64,000 nucleotides of DNA from Halocaridina rubra (lineage: Eukaryota; Arthropoda; Malacostraca; Decapoda; Atyidae), in assembly GCA_037179515.1 (NCBI GenBank), contig JAXCGZ010005686.1, positions 155,001 to 219,000 of the forward strand, read 5' to 3'. The notes under the pieces were generated by a model that searched no databases, was not told where the DNA came from, and saw nothing but the letters and a program-made list of their open reading frames with translations. Shown here piece after piece: positions 26,632 to 39,598 of this stretch. How positions within the stretch are numbered: position 1 is the first letter of the stretch; each line of letters opens with the position of its first letter. A program made the position numbers and the translations under genes.

Positions 26632-29600
26632 GCAATCACATTGTAATACAGGCTTATTGAAACATTTCATAAATATACAACACATCAATGCACAATCACT
26701 TTTGGGTAATTTCGACAATATTGCACTAATGATCAGAGAAAATAACGTGGATATAATGTGTGTTTGTGAAACTTGGCTCCTATACAATATGCAGTCTGGT
26801 TTTGTTGCTATACCTGAGTATTCTTTTTATCGATTTGATGGCGGTAGGGGTGGGGGTGTGGGGGTGTATGTAAGAAATCATCTAACGGTCTCCCTATTAA
26901 AGACCCCTGAAGTCGAGCGACCTCCTCATCTCGAAGACATTTGGTTGACTGTTCAGAGTAGGAAATTCCCTTCATTCATCCTGGGATGTGTATATAGACA
27001 CCCTCATGCACTCAACGACACCTTTGATTACATCTCCGAGGTATTTCGGTCGGTCTGTTTGAGGACCAAACCTCTCATTATTATAGGCGACTTCAATGAT
27101 AATCTCCTTCTTCCTAATAATAAAATGGGGAAATTAATTCAATCCCTCCACTTAAATCAGCTTGTGAATAAAGCAACCCGTATCACCGCTAATTCCTCCA
27201 GCCTAATTGATCTTATAATTACCAATACACCTAGTTTTATAGTTCACCACGATGTCTTACCTTGTCCTGTAGGAGACCACGAGCTTCTAATAGCTACAGT
27301 TAATGTCAGGAAGGAAAAGAGACCGCCAATTGTTAAAACTTTCCGATCTCTTGAGAATTATTCTCAAAATTGTTTCTGCGACACTCTTCTTAATGAAAAC
27401 AACATTTTAAATTCAATACTAACTACAGATTGTGTAAATTATCAAGTTTCTACTTTTACTGATGTTTTTACGAGATGTTTAAATGAATGTGCCCCTCTTA
27501 CAACCAAAGTCATGACACGCCCTCCTGCCCCGTGGATTGACTCTCAGTTAAAAGAGCAAATGAAAAGGAGAGATGACCTCCTAAGGCAATTTAAATCTGA
27601 TAGACAAAACTCCGAGTTGGAAAGAGCCTATAGAAGAGAAAGAAACCTTACTAAAACAATGTTGTCCGAAAAGAAGAAAAATCATTTCAGGGAAGAATTT
27701 TCCAAGTATAGGGGAAATATCAAAGGAACATGGAATGTTATAAAAAGAATAATTCCTGCAAATAAGGAAATCTTAGAAAATTCTGACCTTCCCAGTGATA
27801 ATGTGGAAAAGCGAGTGAATGATTTTAATAAGTATTTTGCTGAAATAGCTAAGTCCACATATGAAAAGTCCCAAGATAATAATGACTTGATTATTAATCA
27901 ACCACATAATTGCCAGCCTCCAGCTGAAAGAAATATTATCAATAATTTTAGACCGCACCCAATCGATTTAGTCACACTTATTCTTATCATAAAGAACCTC
28001 AAACCAACAAACTCTTGTGGTTCCGATGGGATACAACTTCGCTTCCTAATTGACTCATTGCCAGTTACAGTATTTTTCATTTTAGTCATTGTTAATACAT
28101 CCATTGTTACAGGCATTTATCCTAACCTCTGGAAGCATCCCTATATCATCCCCGTTTTTAAGAGTGGAGATACTAATAATGTTGAAAATTATAGGCCAAT
28201 CTCTCTTCTCAGCATTCTGTCTAAAATACTTGAGAAGGTAGTTGCCACCCAGTTAATAAATTTCCTTGAATCAAATTGTCTATTATGTGAAGAACAACAC
28301 GGTTTTCGGCCTAAACTTTCGACCGAGACGGCCCTACTTAAAATTACTTATAAAATTTATAATAATATTGAAAATAAGAAAATATCACTTTTATTATTGT
28401 TAGATTTGTCTAAAGCATTTGACAGTGTACACCATCAAATTCTAATGAGAAAACTTTCCAAAGTTCATGTTGACTCATTTTGGTTCGAAAATTATCTGAA
28501 AGATCGAATTCAATCAGTTCGAATGGGCTCGACTCTCTTCTTCTTTAGATATCAGTTTTGGCGTTCCTCAGGGTTCAATTTTGGGTCCTCTGCTTTTCCT
28601 AATATATGTTAATGATTTACCTCAATTTATAAGAGACTGCCTACTTGTTATGTATGCTGATGACACCCAGATTATGCTTACTGGTGACATTGATAGAATT
28701 CCTGAAATCTTAAAAAGGGCTGAAGATATATTAAACTGTGCCAATAGTTATTTTAACAGTAATGGTCTTTTACTGAACGAAAATAAAACTAAATTTGTTA
28801 TTTTTGGATCAAATCAATACCTGTCCCGCATTCCTGAGAACATCAGTATAAATTTCAACAATGTTTCACTCTTCCCATCTAATAAGGTTAAAAATCTAGG
28901 AGTTATTATGGACAGTACCATGACATTTAATTTTCATATCGATGAACTACATAAAAAAGTGAACGGGACCCTTATTTACTTGAACAGAGTCTATGAAAGA
29001 TTCGAGCCTGATTGTAGGGTAACTGTAGTACAAACATTAATTTTAAGTATTCTCAACTACTGTCTGAGTGTTTGGGGTTCCACGACTAAGACCCAGATGT
29101 TACGAGTGAAAAGGCTCCAGAATTTTGCTGCAAGAGTTGCCATAGGGGGGGTGCATAAATATGATCACGTGACTCCCCTCTTTGAGAGATTGGGTTGGCT
29201 AAGGATGGACATGAAGTTCATATATAATATCTGTCTTTTAGTTTTTAAAATAAATCATGGAATATTACCGGAATGGCTCTTCTCATTGCCAACAGTTAAT
29301 CAAGTGCGTATCAATAACGTCAACACCAGATATCAGAATTCTTTTTACATGCCCAGAACTTCCACTGATATTGGGGCAAGAGCCTTAAATGTAATGGGCC
29401 CGAGACTTTGGAACTCTTTACCCGCAAACTTAAGAAGCTGCCAAACATTACCCTCACTTAAATCTCATCTTTTAAATCACCTACTTAATAAGTGATTTTA
29501 GTCTCATTATTATCCTCCCATTGGGTAGACGAAGTGTATGTATGCTTATTTTAATGTGTAAATATTTTGATTTTGTGATTTGCAAATTTCATTTGTTTTA

Positions 29601-29697
29601 TTTTGACATTTTACATTGTAATTTGTAATTAGATTAATTATCATGTAATAGCCATTTTTGATGGAATAAAATTTTTGAATTTGACTTTGACTTTGAC
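26627..29697 (+). mobile_element. Nearly complete EN-RT LINE (CR1/L2 group)
   Basis: About 3.07 kb element with endonuclease and reverse transcriptase in one ORF interrupted by a single frameshift, a short 3' UTR, and a tail of TTTGAC repeats (29678-29697). It begins just inside the ORF: an in-frame TAG at 26630 and no ATG before the endonuclease show the 5' end is missing or the start codon lost. It lies between two (CT)n runs. Confidence 0.9.
26657..29495 (+). pseudogene. LINE ORF2: AP endonuclease and reverse transcriptase, one frameshift
   Basis: First part 26657-28530: APE endonuclease with INAQS (Asn), CETWL (Glu38), GDFN, LIDLIITN and GDHEL (catalytic His), then the RT with GSDGIQLRF, NYRPISLLS, EQHGFRP and LDLSKAFDSVHH. 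Near 28531-28540 the frame shifts by one base within ACTCTCTTCTTCTT. The second part, to TGA 29495, carries FGVPQGSILGPLLFLIYVND, MYADDTQ (RT catalytic box), NENKTKFVIFG and a C-terminal GPRLWNSLPANL. Both catalytic centres are otherwise intact, so this is a young or recently broken copy. Family placement is from motifs only. Confidence 0.9.
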
Positions 29698-29711
29698 TCT
29701 CTCTCTCTCTT

Positions 29712-29937
29712 GATAGCCTCTTGCTATATTTCCACTGACATCTTTAATTCACTACAAATCTACTGGGCAGATAATGATTAAGGGATTCTCTTTTTGGAGT
29801 TGCAATACAAAGTGGATATATATTAAATTTACCAAATAAGAAAATGAAAAGAAAAGAGATAATTGTTGCTAGTAAAGAAAAACAAATATGTTAAGAAGAA
29901 ACTTTTCTCAACATTCCATTAAAAGAACAGTCTTTTT
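29712..29937. other. Flank of LINE insertion
   Basis: Non-repetitive AT-rich DNA after the (CT)n run. No feature seen. Confidence 0.4.
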
Positions 29938-30065
29938 CGGTTTTACGTCACGAACTCTCTTTTCTATTAAGTGCTAGGATGGTGCCTTCTTACGAAGGCA
30001 TCTGGATTTGACAAGTGCCACCGTTACCATTAGTGAATGTACTTTTTAACCTCAGACCGATAATG
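29938..30065 (-). mobile_element. SINE body copy, truncated
   Basis: GGTTTTACGTCACGAACTCT and TGCTAGGATGGTGCCTTCTT match the copies at 24735 (same orientation) and 39120 (inverted). The tRNA-like head is missing. Confidence 0.5.
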
Positions 30066-30445
30066 TTGTTTATCGTTTAATGTGTCACTATTAATACTCA
30101 TTCGATAGGGGGTTGACGCAGACATATAATGCAATATAAAATGATTTATATAATATATAAAGTAAAATTACAGGTCACTTTATCTAATCGTTTATCACCT
30201 GTTAATTCCTTGTGTAATCATTTGTAAACTGAATACATTTCTGATAGCTGATTATACAGTTATCACCTAAATAGCAATTACAGACAATTCTGATACACAG
30301 ATGTAATCTGTACCTAAAAGCTAGACAATATTTAAATTCAATTTTTGTATATTCTTGCTATACACCGATTCTAAGAAATTATTCTTCATGAATATTTTTT
30401 CTTTATGTTATGCATGAAGTTGTACAATATAAACAAAGGTTATTT

Positions 30446-30620
30446 ACAAGGTTGTGGAAAGATTAAATGAAGGAGTGATTACACCTATATCACTGTATGG
30501 AGCAGGGACTTTCATTGCAAGAGAGGATGAATAGGACAAATTAGAAGTAACTCAGGTGAGGTGTTTGAGAAGTATGATAGGTGGGTCTAGAATAGATAGA
30601 GTACGAATTAGTAGGTGGGG
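30446..30620 (+). pseudogene. Reverse transcriptase C-terminal remnant
   Basis: Conceptual translation gives RLNEGVITPISLYGAGTF...KLEVTQVRCLRSMIGGSRID, the LYG.ET...LE...M.CLR..LG..R.DR pattern of non-LTR RT C-terminal regions, with a stop inside. A decayed fragment of a LINE different from the others here. Confidence 0.45.
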
Positions 30621-32545
<1,925 letters not shown>

Positions 32546-32576
32546 CACGTTTTATGTGTCACACTTGCGATAACGT

Positions 32577-32690
32577 ATTACACTCTCCATCTCTGTTTCT
32601 CTTATGTATTCTTCGTGCCTAGGCCCGATGAGGGCTGTTTTATTTTATTATTTTTTTTTTTGGCCCGTCCTGGTGTCACAATCATAAAAA
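32577..32690 (+). mobile_element. Truncated RPDEG-type retroelement 3' end
   Basis: ATTACACTCTCCATCTCTGT to GGTGTCACAATCATAAAAAA, the 3' half of the unit seen complete at 36580-36829, with a short A tail. Confidence 0.7.
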
Positions 32691-34156
32691 AACAAATATT
32701 ACTGCGTAAAACTAGTCTATTGCGTCATTCGTCTGCCTTGAGTGTCAAAGTTAAATATACTACAGATACTTTCGCTCAATGTATTTATACAACTTTGCAA
32801 ATTCCTATCCGTACGTCACATGCTTTTGCTTGCAAATGACAGCATCAGCTGATATGATTTTAACCAATCAGACGCCTTCTCCTGAGGGTGTGTGTGACAA
32901 GTTATTCTCAAGAGATAAAATCATTTAAAATAGTTCTCTGTTAGTTAAACATTCTTCATAGGAAGCTTATATTAAGTTGTAGTTGTCTCAATAAACGAAG
33001 TTTTCTGAAAATATTCGCGATAGTTGGTGATATTGACTCTGGCACCTGAACTATTGATAGCATAAAACGGAGACAGTTCATGTGAATATTTTTGTTTCTG
33101 TATTACGTTCTGGATATTTTATTGATATAGAGATTTACAAAGTAGCTTATGAATACTTTATTAAGTACATATTTTTGTTTTTATCGTACGTTTACTGTGA
33201 AAATTATAATGGCATTGAAATAGTTTTTTTTTTTCTTCTGTAAAAATAGTCTTAGGAAACGCATCTCCTCTCTTGGAAAAATCGGTGTCTTCGCGTTGCA
33301 GCCTCTGAATATTGGATGAAACTATTGCATACCAATCTGTTACTGCAGTAGGAGTACATTGTACGAAGTTGTGGAGATAATTCCCGGTGATAACTGTAGC
33401 AGTTAAGGCAAGAAACTAGTTAAACAGCTATAAAATAATTCATTGGTTAAGGTTTATTCATGTTGGTTTTGACATTTTTTTTTTTTACTCTAGTTTGATG
33501 CAGTATGGTCTAATCTTATCATGTGAAGATAAAGAACTTTAACTAGTATTCTACTGTTGCATATTCTGTTAATGTGGGCAGTATTTTAACTTAGCAACAG
33601 TACGTATGCAGTATATTACATAATGTTTCGTGGGGCATGGCATCCCGTAGCATATGAATGGTTATTTTAGCATAACAAAATCAGTTCACATAAGGTTAGA
33701 TGATACCTCATACATTGCATGCAGCAATTTTTTCTCAATTAGTAATAATTTATAGCTTTGACGCCCCCAAAGAGGTGATTATTGACATAAATAGCCTTCC
33801 ACCGATTGTTCTTGACTATTTTCAGTGATTTGATACTTTCCTTCGGAAGTTTCAAAAGTGTTGGTGATATTATTGCTCTTATTCATTAATAATAGTCAGA
33901 ACTTTGGGAATTAGGGATTTTGGTCGGGAAAAAAATTATATTGGAGGAAGTGAGAATACAAGGTGTTGAAACCATTATAAATGACCGTAGAACTGAAATG
34001 TCATTAAATGTTTTGTCGATTATCTGCTTGTTGGGAAGTATGAAACACCTCATTTATGGGTGAAATGAAACGTAAATGTTTACTTACACACCCCCCATCG
34101 TGTGAAATGAAAATATAAAACTCTGATAAACAGTATATCCAAAACATCTTCAATAA

Positions 34157-34157
<1 letters not shown>
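32691..34157. other. Intergenic, possible LTR-like segment
   Basis: 32840-33060 contains CCAAT-like and AATAAA motifs followed by TTGGTGATATTGACTCTGGC. This is vaguely like an LTR end plus primer-binding region, but no partner LTR or coding sequence is visible. The remainder is featureless AT-rich DNA. Confidence 0.2.

Positions 34158-34230
<73 letters not shown>
34158..34230. repeat. (ATT)n microsatellite
   Basis: About 73 bp of ATT/TTA triplets. The poly-Asn frame on the other strand is an artefact. Confidence 0.92.
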
Positions 34231-34234
<4 letters not shown>

Positions 34235-35051
34235 TATTATTATTATTTTTTTTTGTATATATTTTTTTTTTTTTTTTCTAGACGTAGGTAAACTTACACA
34301 GATAACTAGCCTAATATAATAACTATAAGATTTTGACCAAATTGGGCGTGTGAAGGTAAACATTTACCAATTAAAAATACATATTGTTGAGGTTGGAAAA
34401 GGAAAAACTGAAAAACAATGATAATGCCAATGATTAACTCGTCCTAACTTGAAGGTGAATGAAATCAAGCCAAACTATCCCAACCAATCGTAGCCTGATT
34501 TATGTTTCTTCAAAATATTATATTTCATGAGATCTGTACTTCTCAAGTCGGGAAATGACAGACCCACGATCAGATCCGCTTTACTACCCCCGCTCCAGCC
34601 TGTCTTTGGCCACCCCCTTAATGGGGATTAATAGTGTCGCTCAAAATGACACACAAATACTCACTAACAAAACTAAACAAATCTAAGCTTGATTAATATT
34701 ACTATTGAAGACACATGAAAACTAGGTTTGGAAAAATCCATAATTCTTAAAAAAAAAAAAAAAATTCATTTAAATCGGATTAGTTTTTATTTGAATCGGT
34801 GCTGATTTTTTTTTTTTTACTCCACTGACCACAGTACTCCTTCACAAAAGTGAGCTGGATAGCAACTAATTACTACAATTATGGGATGTATATATGAAAG
34901 AATTAACTCATTGCACCTATTTCTGATAGAAAGCTAAATAAAAAATATTGTTGCAACTTTGGACTGTTCAGCATAGTAAACATGTACCTATTGCCAATTT
35001 TTTTCTACTTCAAAAAAGAAAAAAAAATCAAATACTAAAAGTATACCTAGA

Positions 35052-35440
35052 AATGCTTATGAACAGTCTCAAACTCCTGATACCTTTTCTTGACCTGAGA
35101 ATGCACAAAACATAAGTAAACACACACCTCTCATCCTTAGGGAAAAAAATGGAGTTTTTAAAACATAATGATTAAATTTTTCATACCTTATAATCAAAAG
35201 AAACTATTATTGAAAATGTGCTCAGCAGAAATGCTTATGAACAGTCTTCAGATTTTATACCTTTTCTTGACCTTTGAATGTACAATATAGGCCAGGCCCA
35301 TAAGTAAGCATGTTTTTTTCAGTTCTCATCCACTAGTAAAAAACTCCAGTTGTTAAAATGTGTTTAGTTGAAATGCCTTTGAATAGTCACCAGCTTTGAT
35401 GCCAGTTCCAGACCTAATTGATTCCTGACCTTAGAATATA
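35052..35440. repeat. Three-unit imperfect tandem repeat
   Basis: GAAATGCTTATGAACAGTC-like starts recur near 35052, 35229 and 35370 (the last diverged), each followed by ...TACCTTTTCTTGACCT-type sequence and an ACAA(T/C)A segment. Spacing is 177 then 141 bp. It lies immediately upstream of the Tigger copy at 35463 and may be that element's diverged left flank or a separate satellite-like repeat. Confidence 0.6.
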
Positions 35441-35560
35441 CAACACCATATGATAAAACAATCCTCACCCGTTCAGTCTACTCATGTGTGCGCCGGTCAC
35501 GTTGTGCTTCTTAATACGTTGTTCTTGTGATTTTGTGACTTTTGCTTTTCAACCTCTGCA

Positions 35561-37560
35561 ATGCCTCCGAAGCGTCCTTCATTCTCTACGGCTCCAAGTA
35601 GTAAGCCTAAGTGGTAAAGGAAGATGTTGACCATACCAGAAAAGGTAAAACTGTTAGATATACTGAAGGAAGGAAGAAGGTTCGCGGATGTCGGCTGTAT
35701 TTCAGCATCAACGAATCTACTGTTCGATACATCAAAAAGGACGAGGCAGATATCAGGAAAACAGCGACTATTTCTTTTAGTAAAACAGCGGAGAGGGTCA
35801 TAACACCCTGCAATAAGATAATAGTGCGGATGGAATCTGCTTTGGCCCTGTGGATTGCTGATTGCAGGAAGAAGAACATCAGCTTAGACACCAGTATCAT
35901 ACAAACAAAGGCTAAGAAGCTGTACGAGACATTCGCTGCAAACGAATCCGACAACAACAGTGGCGACCACGAGGAGGAGGAGATTTCGATGACCTACAGC
36001 CAGGACCCTCCAGCGATTCTCCACCGAGGAAACAATCGTTTGTGGCAAACAAGGGATGGTTCGCCAAATTTAAAAAACGCTATGGTCTAAAGAGCGTTTC
36101 GGTGCGTGGCGAAGCTGCCTCTGCAGATACAGCTGCAGCAGAAGATTACGTGAACAACGACTTCAAGAAAATTATTGAGGAAGGTGAATATGCTCCTGAG
36201 CAAATCTTTAACATGGATGAGACTGGCTTATTTTGGAAGAGAATGCCGTCTCGCACTTTTCTCTTCAAGGAAGAAGCTAAAGCCCTGGGATTTAAAGCGC
36301 ACATAGACCGCGTTACCCTCGTCATGTGCAGGAATGCTGCGGGCTTCATGTTAAAGCCCTGGCTTATCTACAAGTCTAAGAACCCTAGGGCTTTGAAGAA
36401 CAAAAATAAGAATCTGCTGCCAGTGTATTGGATGCATAACCCTACGGCCTGGATCATGAAAAGCCTCACATCGGACTAGTTTCACCAATGCTTTATCCCT
36501 CAGGTTAAAGTTTATCTTGCGGAGAAGGGCCTTGAATTTAAAGTCCTTCTTTTGATGGATAATGCTGGTGGCACGCAACAGTTCGATGTTAAGTCTTCCT
36601 TCAGTTACGGTTCTTTTTCTATGCCTACAGCTACACTGAATATTCTTGGATATTCATCACAATCTTTTATTATCCCTTCACATCTGACCAGTCATTACAC
36701 TCTCCATCTCTGTTTCTCTTTACTTTATGTATTCTTCGTGCCCAGGCCCGATGAGGGCTGTTTTATTTTATAATTTTTTTTGGCCCGTCCTGGTGTCATA
36801 ATCATATATATATATAAAAAAAAAAAAAAGATCTCGAACATGACGGTGTTCTAGTAAAGTTCCTGCCACCGATTGCGACATCACTAATTCAGCCTATGGA
36901 TCAAGGCGTTATTCGTGCGTTCAAGGCCCTCTACACACGAAATGCCCTGGCGAACCTGGTTGACTCCATGGATGTGGACAAAGAATTCGCACTGAAGACT
37001 TACTGGCGTAACTACACGATTGCTACATGCCTTCAGAATATTCAGAATGCAATCAAAGAGATGAAGCCGGCCACAATCAATGCCAGCTGGAAGAAATTGT
37101 GGCCCGAAGTCATCTACGACTACAAGGGATTCGCTCCTGATGAAGTTCATAACTCGGCAGTTGCGAAAGCTGTGAAGTTAGCTGCATTTCTATGAGGAGA
37201 AGGCTTTAAAGATATGATTCACAAAGACATGAATGAACTGACTGACTGCCACTCGCAGCCTTTGATTGATGAAGACTTGGAGGAAATGACAAAATCAACG
37301 AGCGAAGAAGAGGCTGAAGAACAACCAGAGGAAACACATGAAAAAGTCGAAGAACCTGGCCTCACACTTGAACGTCTGGCAGCCATGTATGAACGTGTGA
37401 AAGCAGTCCAACTCTCGCAGGAACGTGACGATAATATGGTTCGTTCGGTGACCTTGTGCAATCTTCTCGACGATGCCATGACTCCTTACAAGACCATCTG
37501 CCAACAGCAGCAACTCCCCTTTACCATGTTCTTCTTTTGCAAAAAGCAGCCGTATAGCTG
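35561..37560 (+). pseudogene. Tigger transposase pseudogene, copy 1
   Basis: CENPB/pogo-type transposase: N-terminal helix-turn-helix (KVKLLDILKEGRRFADV, STVRYIKKDEADIRKT), second DNA-binding domain (MESALALWIADCRKKN ... GWFAKFKKRYGLKS), then the DDE superfamily catalytic domain with NMDETGLFWKRMPSRTF, LMDNAGG and a SLIQPMDQGVIRAFK end. Breaks seen: stop at 35615, frameshift near 35698, frameshift near 35985, stop at 36477 and a 250 bp retroelement insertion at 36580. Host-genome relatives of this protein include the TIGD family. Confidence 0.9.
36580..36829 (+). mobile_element. RPDEG-type retroelement inserted in Tigger transposase
   Basis: The transposase sequence breaks after GCACGCAAC and resumes at GATCTCGAAC. 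Between them lie 250 bp matching the reverse complement of 26147-26390, ending in GGTGTCATAATCAT, (AT)n and an A-run. The intact arrangement is visible at 56150-56175 in copy 3. Confidence 0.9.
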
Positions 37561-37996
37561 TCATTGGCTGTGGAATAATTTCCTCTGGAGTATGTACACG
37601 TCATCATCACCTCATTCACGATAAGTTTACCTATCACGTTCATATAAATTTACGCTTGCACGCTGCTATTAATAAAGTAAAGGATGGTTTTTTAACAGTG
37701 CAGGGAGAGTTTATACAGTAAAGGTAAAAATAAATGTAAAATACCTATGTATGTGAGTATGTACACGTCATCATCACCTCATTCACTGTAAGCTTACCTA
37801 TCACTTTCATATAAATTTACGCTTGCACGTTGTTATTAATAAAGTAAAGGGTTGTTTGATAACAGTGCTGGGAGGGTTTATACAGTAAAGGTAAAAATAA
37901 ATGTAAAATACCTATGTATATATTGTGATTCTACTTTGCGGATTTTCACCCATTGCAGCCAGTCCCAGAACCGAACCCCCGCGATAAACGAGGGAG

Positions 37997-38136
<140 letters not shown>

Positions 38137-38362
38137 TCTCAAAATTAAATAAAACCAATGTAAATTTTTTAAGTATATTGTTATCATAATACAGTATAAG
38201 TATATAGTTTAGCTTTTTATAAGAATAAGGAAATATATAAAAATACTTGTATATACAGGGTATACGGTATATTACATGAGTGAAAAAATAAAACTAATAT
38301 TTAACACGTAAACTATACATCTTTAACAAACTTTATTTCCATTTCAATACAATGGGTATTCG

Positions 38363-38520
38363 TCAGCCAGGGCAAGCCCCAACCCCCCACTGTGGTGTCC
38401 AACCACAGCAGTTCCTGCCAGTAAACAGCTTAAACTCTCGGTCTTGGACGGGAACCGATCTTTCGACCTCGTGAATGCGAAGCCAGCGCGTTACCACTGT
38501 ACTAGCCAGCAGGCTAGTAC
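38363..38520 (-). mobile_element. tRNA-derived SINE
   Basis: On the minus strand a pol III A box, TAGTACAGTGG (38494-38504), fits TRGYNNARNNG exactly, followed about 40 bp on by GGTTCCCGTCC (38445-38455), a near B box. A GCGCTGGCTTCGCATTC anticodon-arm-like segment lies between. No acceptor stem can be formed around it, so it is a SINE head and not a tRNA gene. Confidence 0.6.
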
Positions 38521-39029
38521 ATGTTAACACTGTGCTCAACTCTATCAGTGAAATATACACTTTCATTCTACATTTATTGATCAAACTTTATATATGGTAG
38601 ATCTACATATAAAATATTACATATTCTATTGAACTTATAAAAAGGTGAGAGAATACATGTGAATTTAGAAGTAACTTTTCCCCTTTTAGGAGCTATAATC
38701 CAGGTGACATTTCCTCTTACCCGAGTGAGGTATTATTTTGTTAGCTGGCATAGAGTCAGTGATGAAAGGTACAGTGTATTTTCCTGACCTCTACATGAGC
38801 AGGAGCTTAGATCCTCATCACTTGTAGAGCTTGCAGATTGGATCACCAGTGAGTGTGTATGTGTGTGTGGCTGGGACTCTTAGGTCTCTCTCTGTTTTTA
38901 GAGCTACTCAATTGTGTATAGGCTGCTCCTCCACTGGTGAGAGACTGAATGGGTTGCTTGAAGGCAGACAGAAAAATTGTATGTGTAAGTGTTGTGGACA
39001 TGTGGCTACCATGTCCAAGTTGTAATGCT

Positions 39030-39215
39030 CGCAACTTTGATTTGTCAAGTTAAGGGTTTGTGGCCCTCCACTATATGAGGTTAGGAAGGTTTTCACTCAG
39101 GGTAACAGCCACACTTGCTGAACCATAGTCCTTCACAAGAAGGCACCATCCTAGCCCTTAGTAGAAAAGGTAGTCCATGACGTAGAACCGATCACAGTGA
39201 AAACTGTGGACATAA
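39030..39215 (+). mobile_element. SINE body copy upstream of sideroflexin
   Basis: CACAAGAAGGCACCATCCTA, GCCCTTAGTAGAAAAGG and GACGTAGAACCGATCACAG match, inverted, the bodies at 24735 and 29938. It lies about 230 bp upstream of the first sideroflexin coding exon, so probably within its 5' intron. Confidence 0.5.
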
Positions 39216-39449
39216 TTGACATGACGTTAACAAAGGAAAGACCATCTCAGAACTGAAATAAGTAAATAGAAAATATATTTGAAAGTAAAATGTGAAAGAA
39301 GTACATAGATAAGGTTAACTTAATATCTAGTGCAATGATTAACTCCTTTCTTTTCTTTTCCTGAAATATTGAATTTTGTATTGTGAGCAATATATTAACT
39401 TACATAGTCATACTTGAACCACAGAGTTTGGTTTCATATTTCAGACGAG

Positions 39450-39598
39450 ATGAGTCGCTTGAATATTGAAGAGCCCCGCTGGGATCAAGGGACTTACGAA
39501 GGCCGTGCCAAGCACTTTTTTACCATTACAAACCCCTTGAATTTACTATGTTCATCTTCTCAGCTTGACAATGCTAAGAATATTGTTGAAAGATATAG
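39450..39598 (+). CDS. Sideroflexin coding exon 1
   Basis: Residues 1-49 plus two bases: [20 protein letters not shown], then TITNPLNLL. Donor TATAG|GTAAGT. A splice acceptor lies only five bases before the ATG. Confidence 0.92.

Noticed and set aside
26416..26787. Open frame with a long Glu-Arg run
   Set aside because: Reverse-strand translation of the (CT)n tract overlapping the LINE start.
34004..34363. Poly-asparagine open frame
   Set aside because: Translation of an (ATT)n microsatellite.
38445..38510. A functional tRNA gene on the minus strand
   Set aside because: A and B boxes are present but no acceptor stem or terminal pairing can be formed; better explained as a SINE head.
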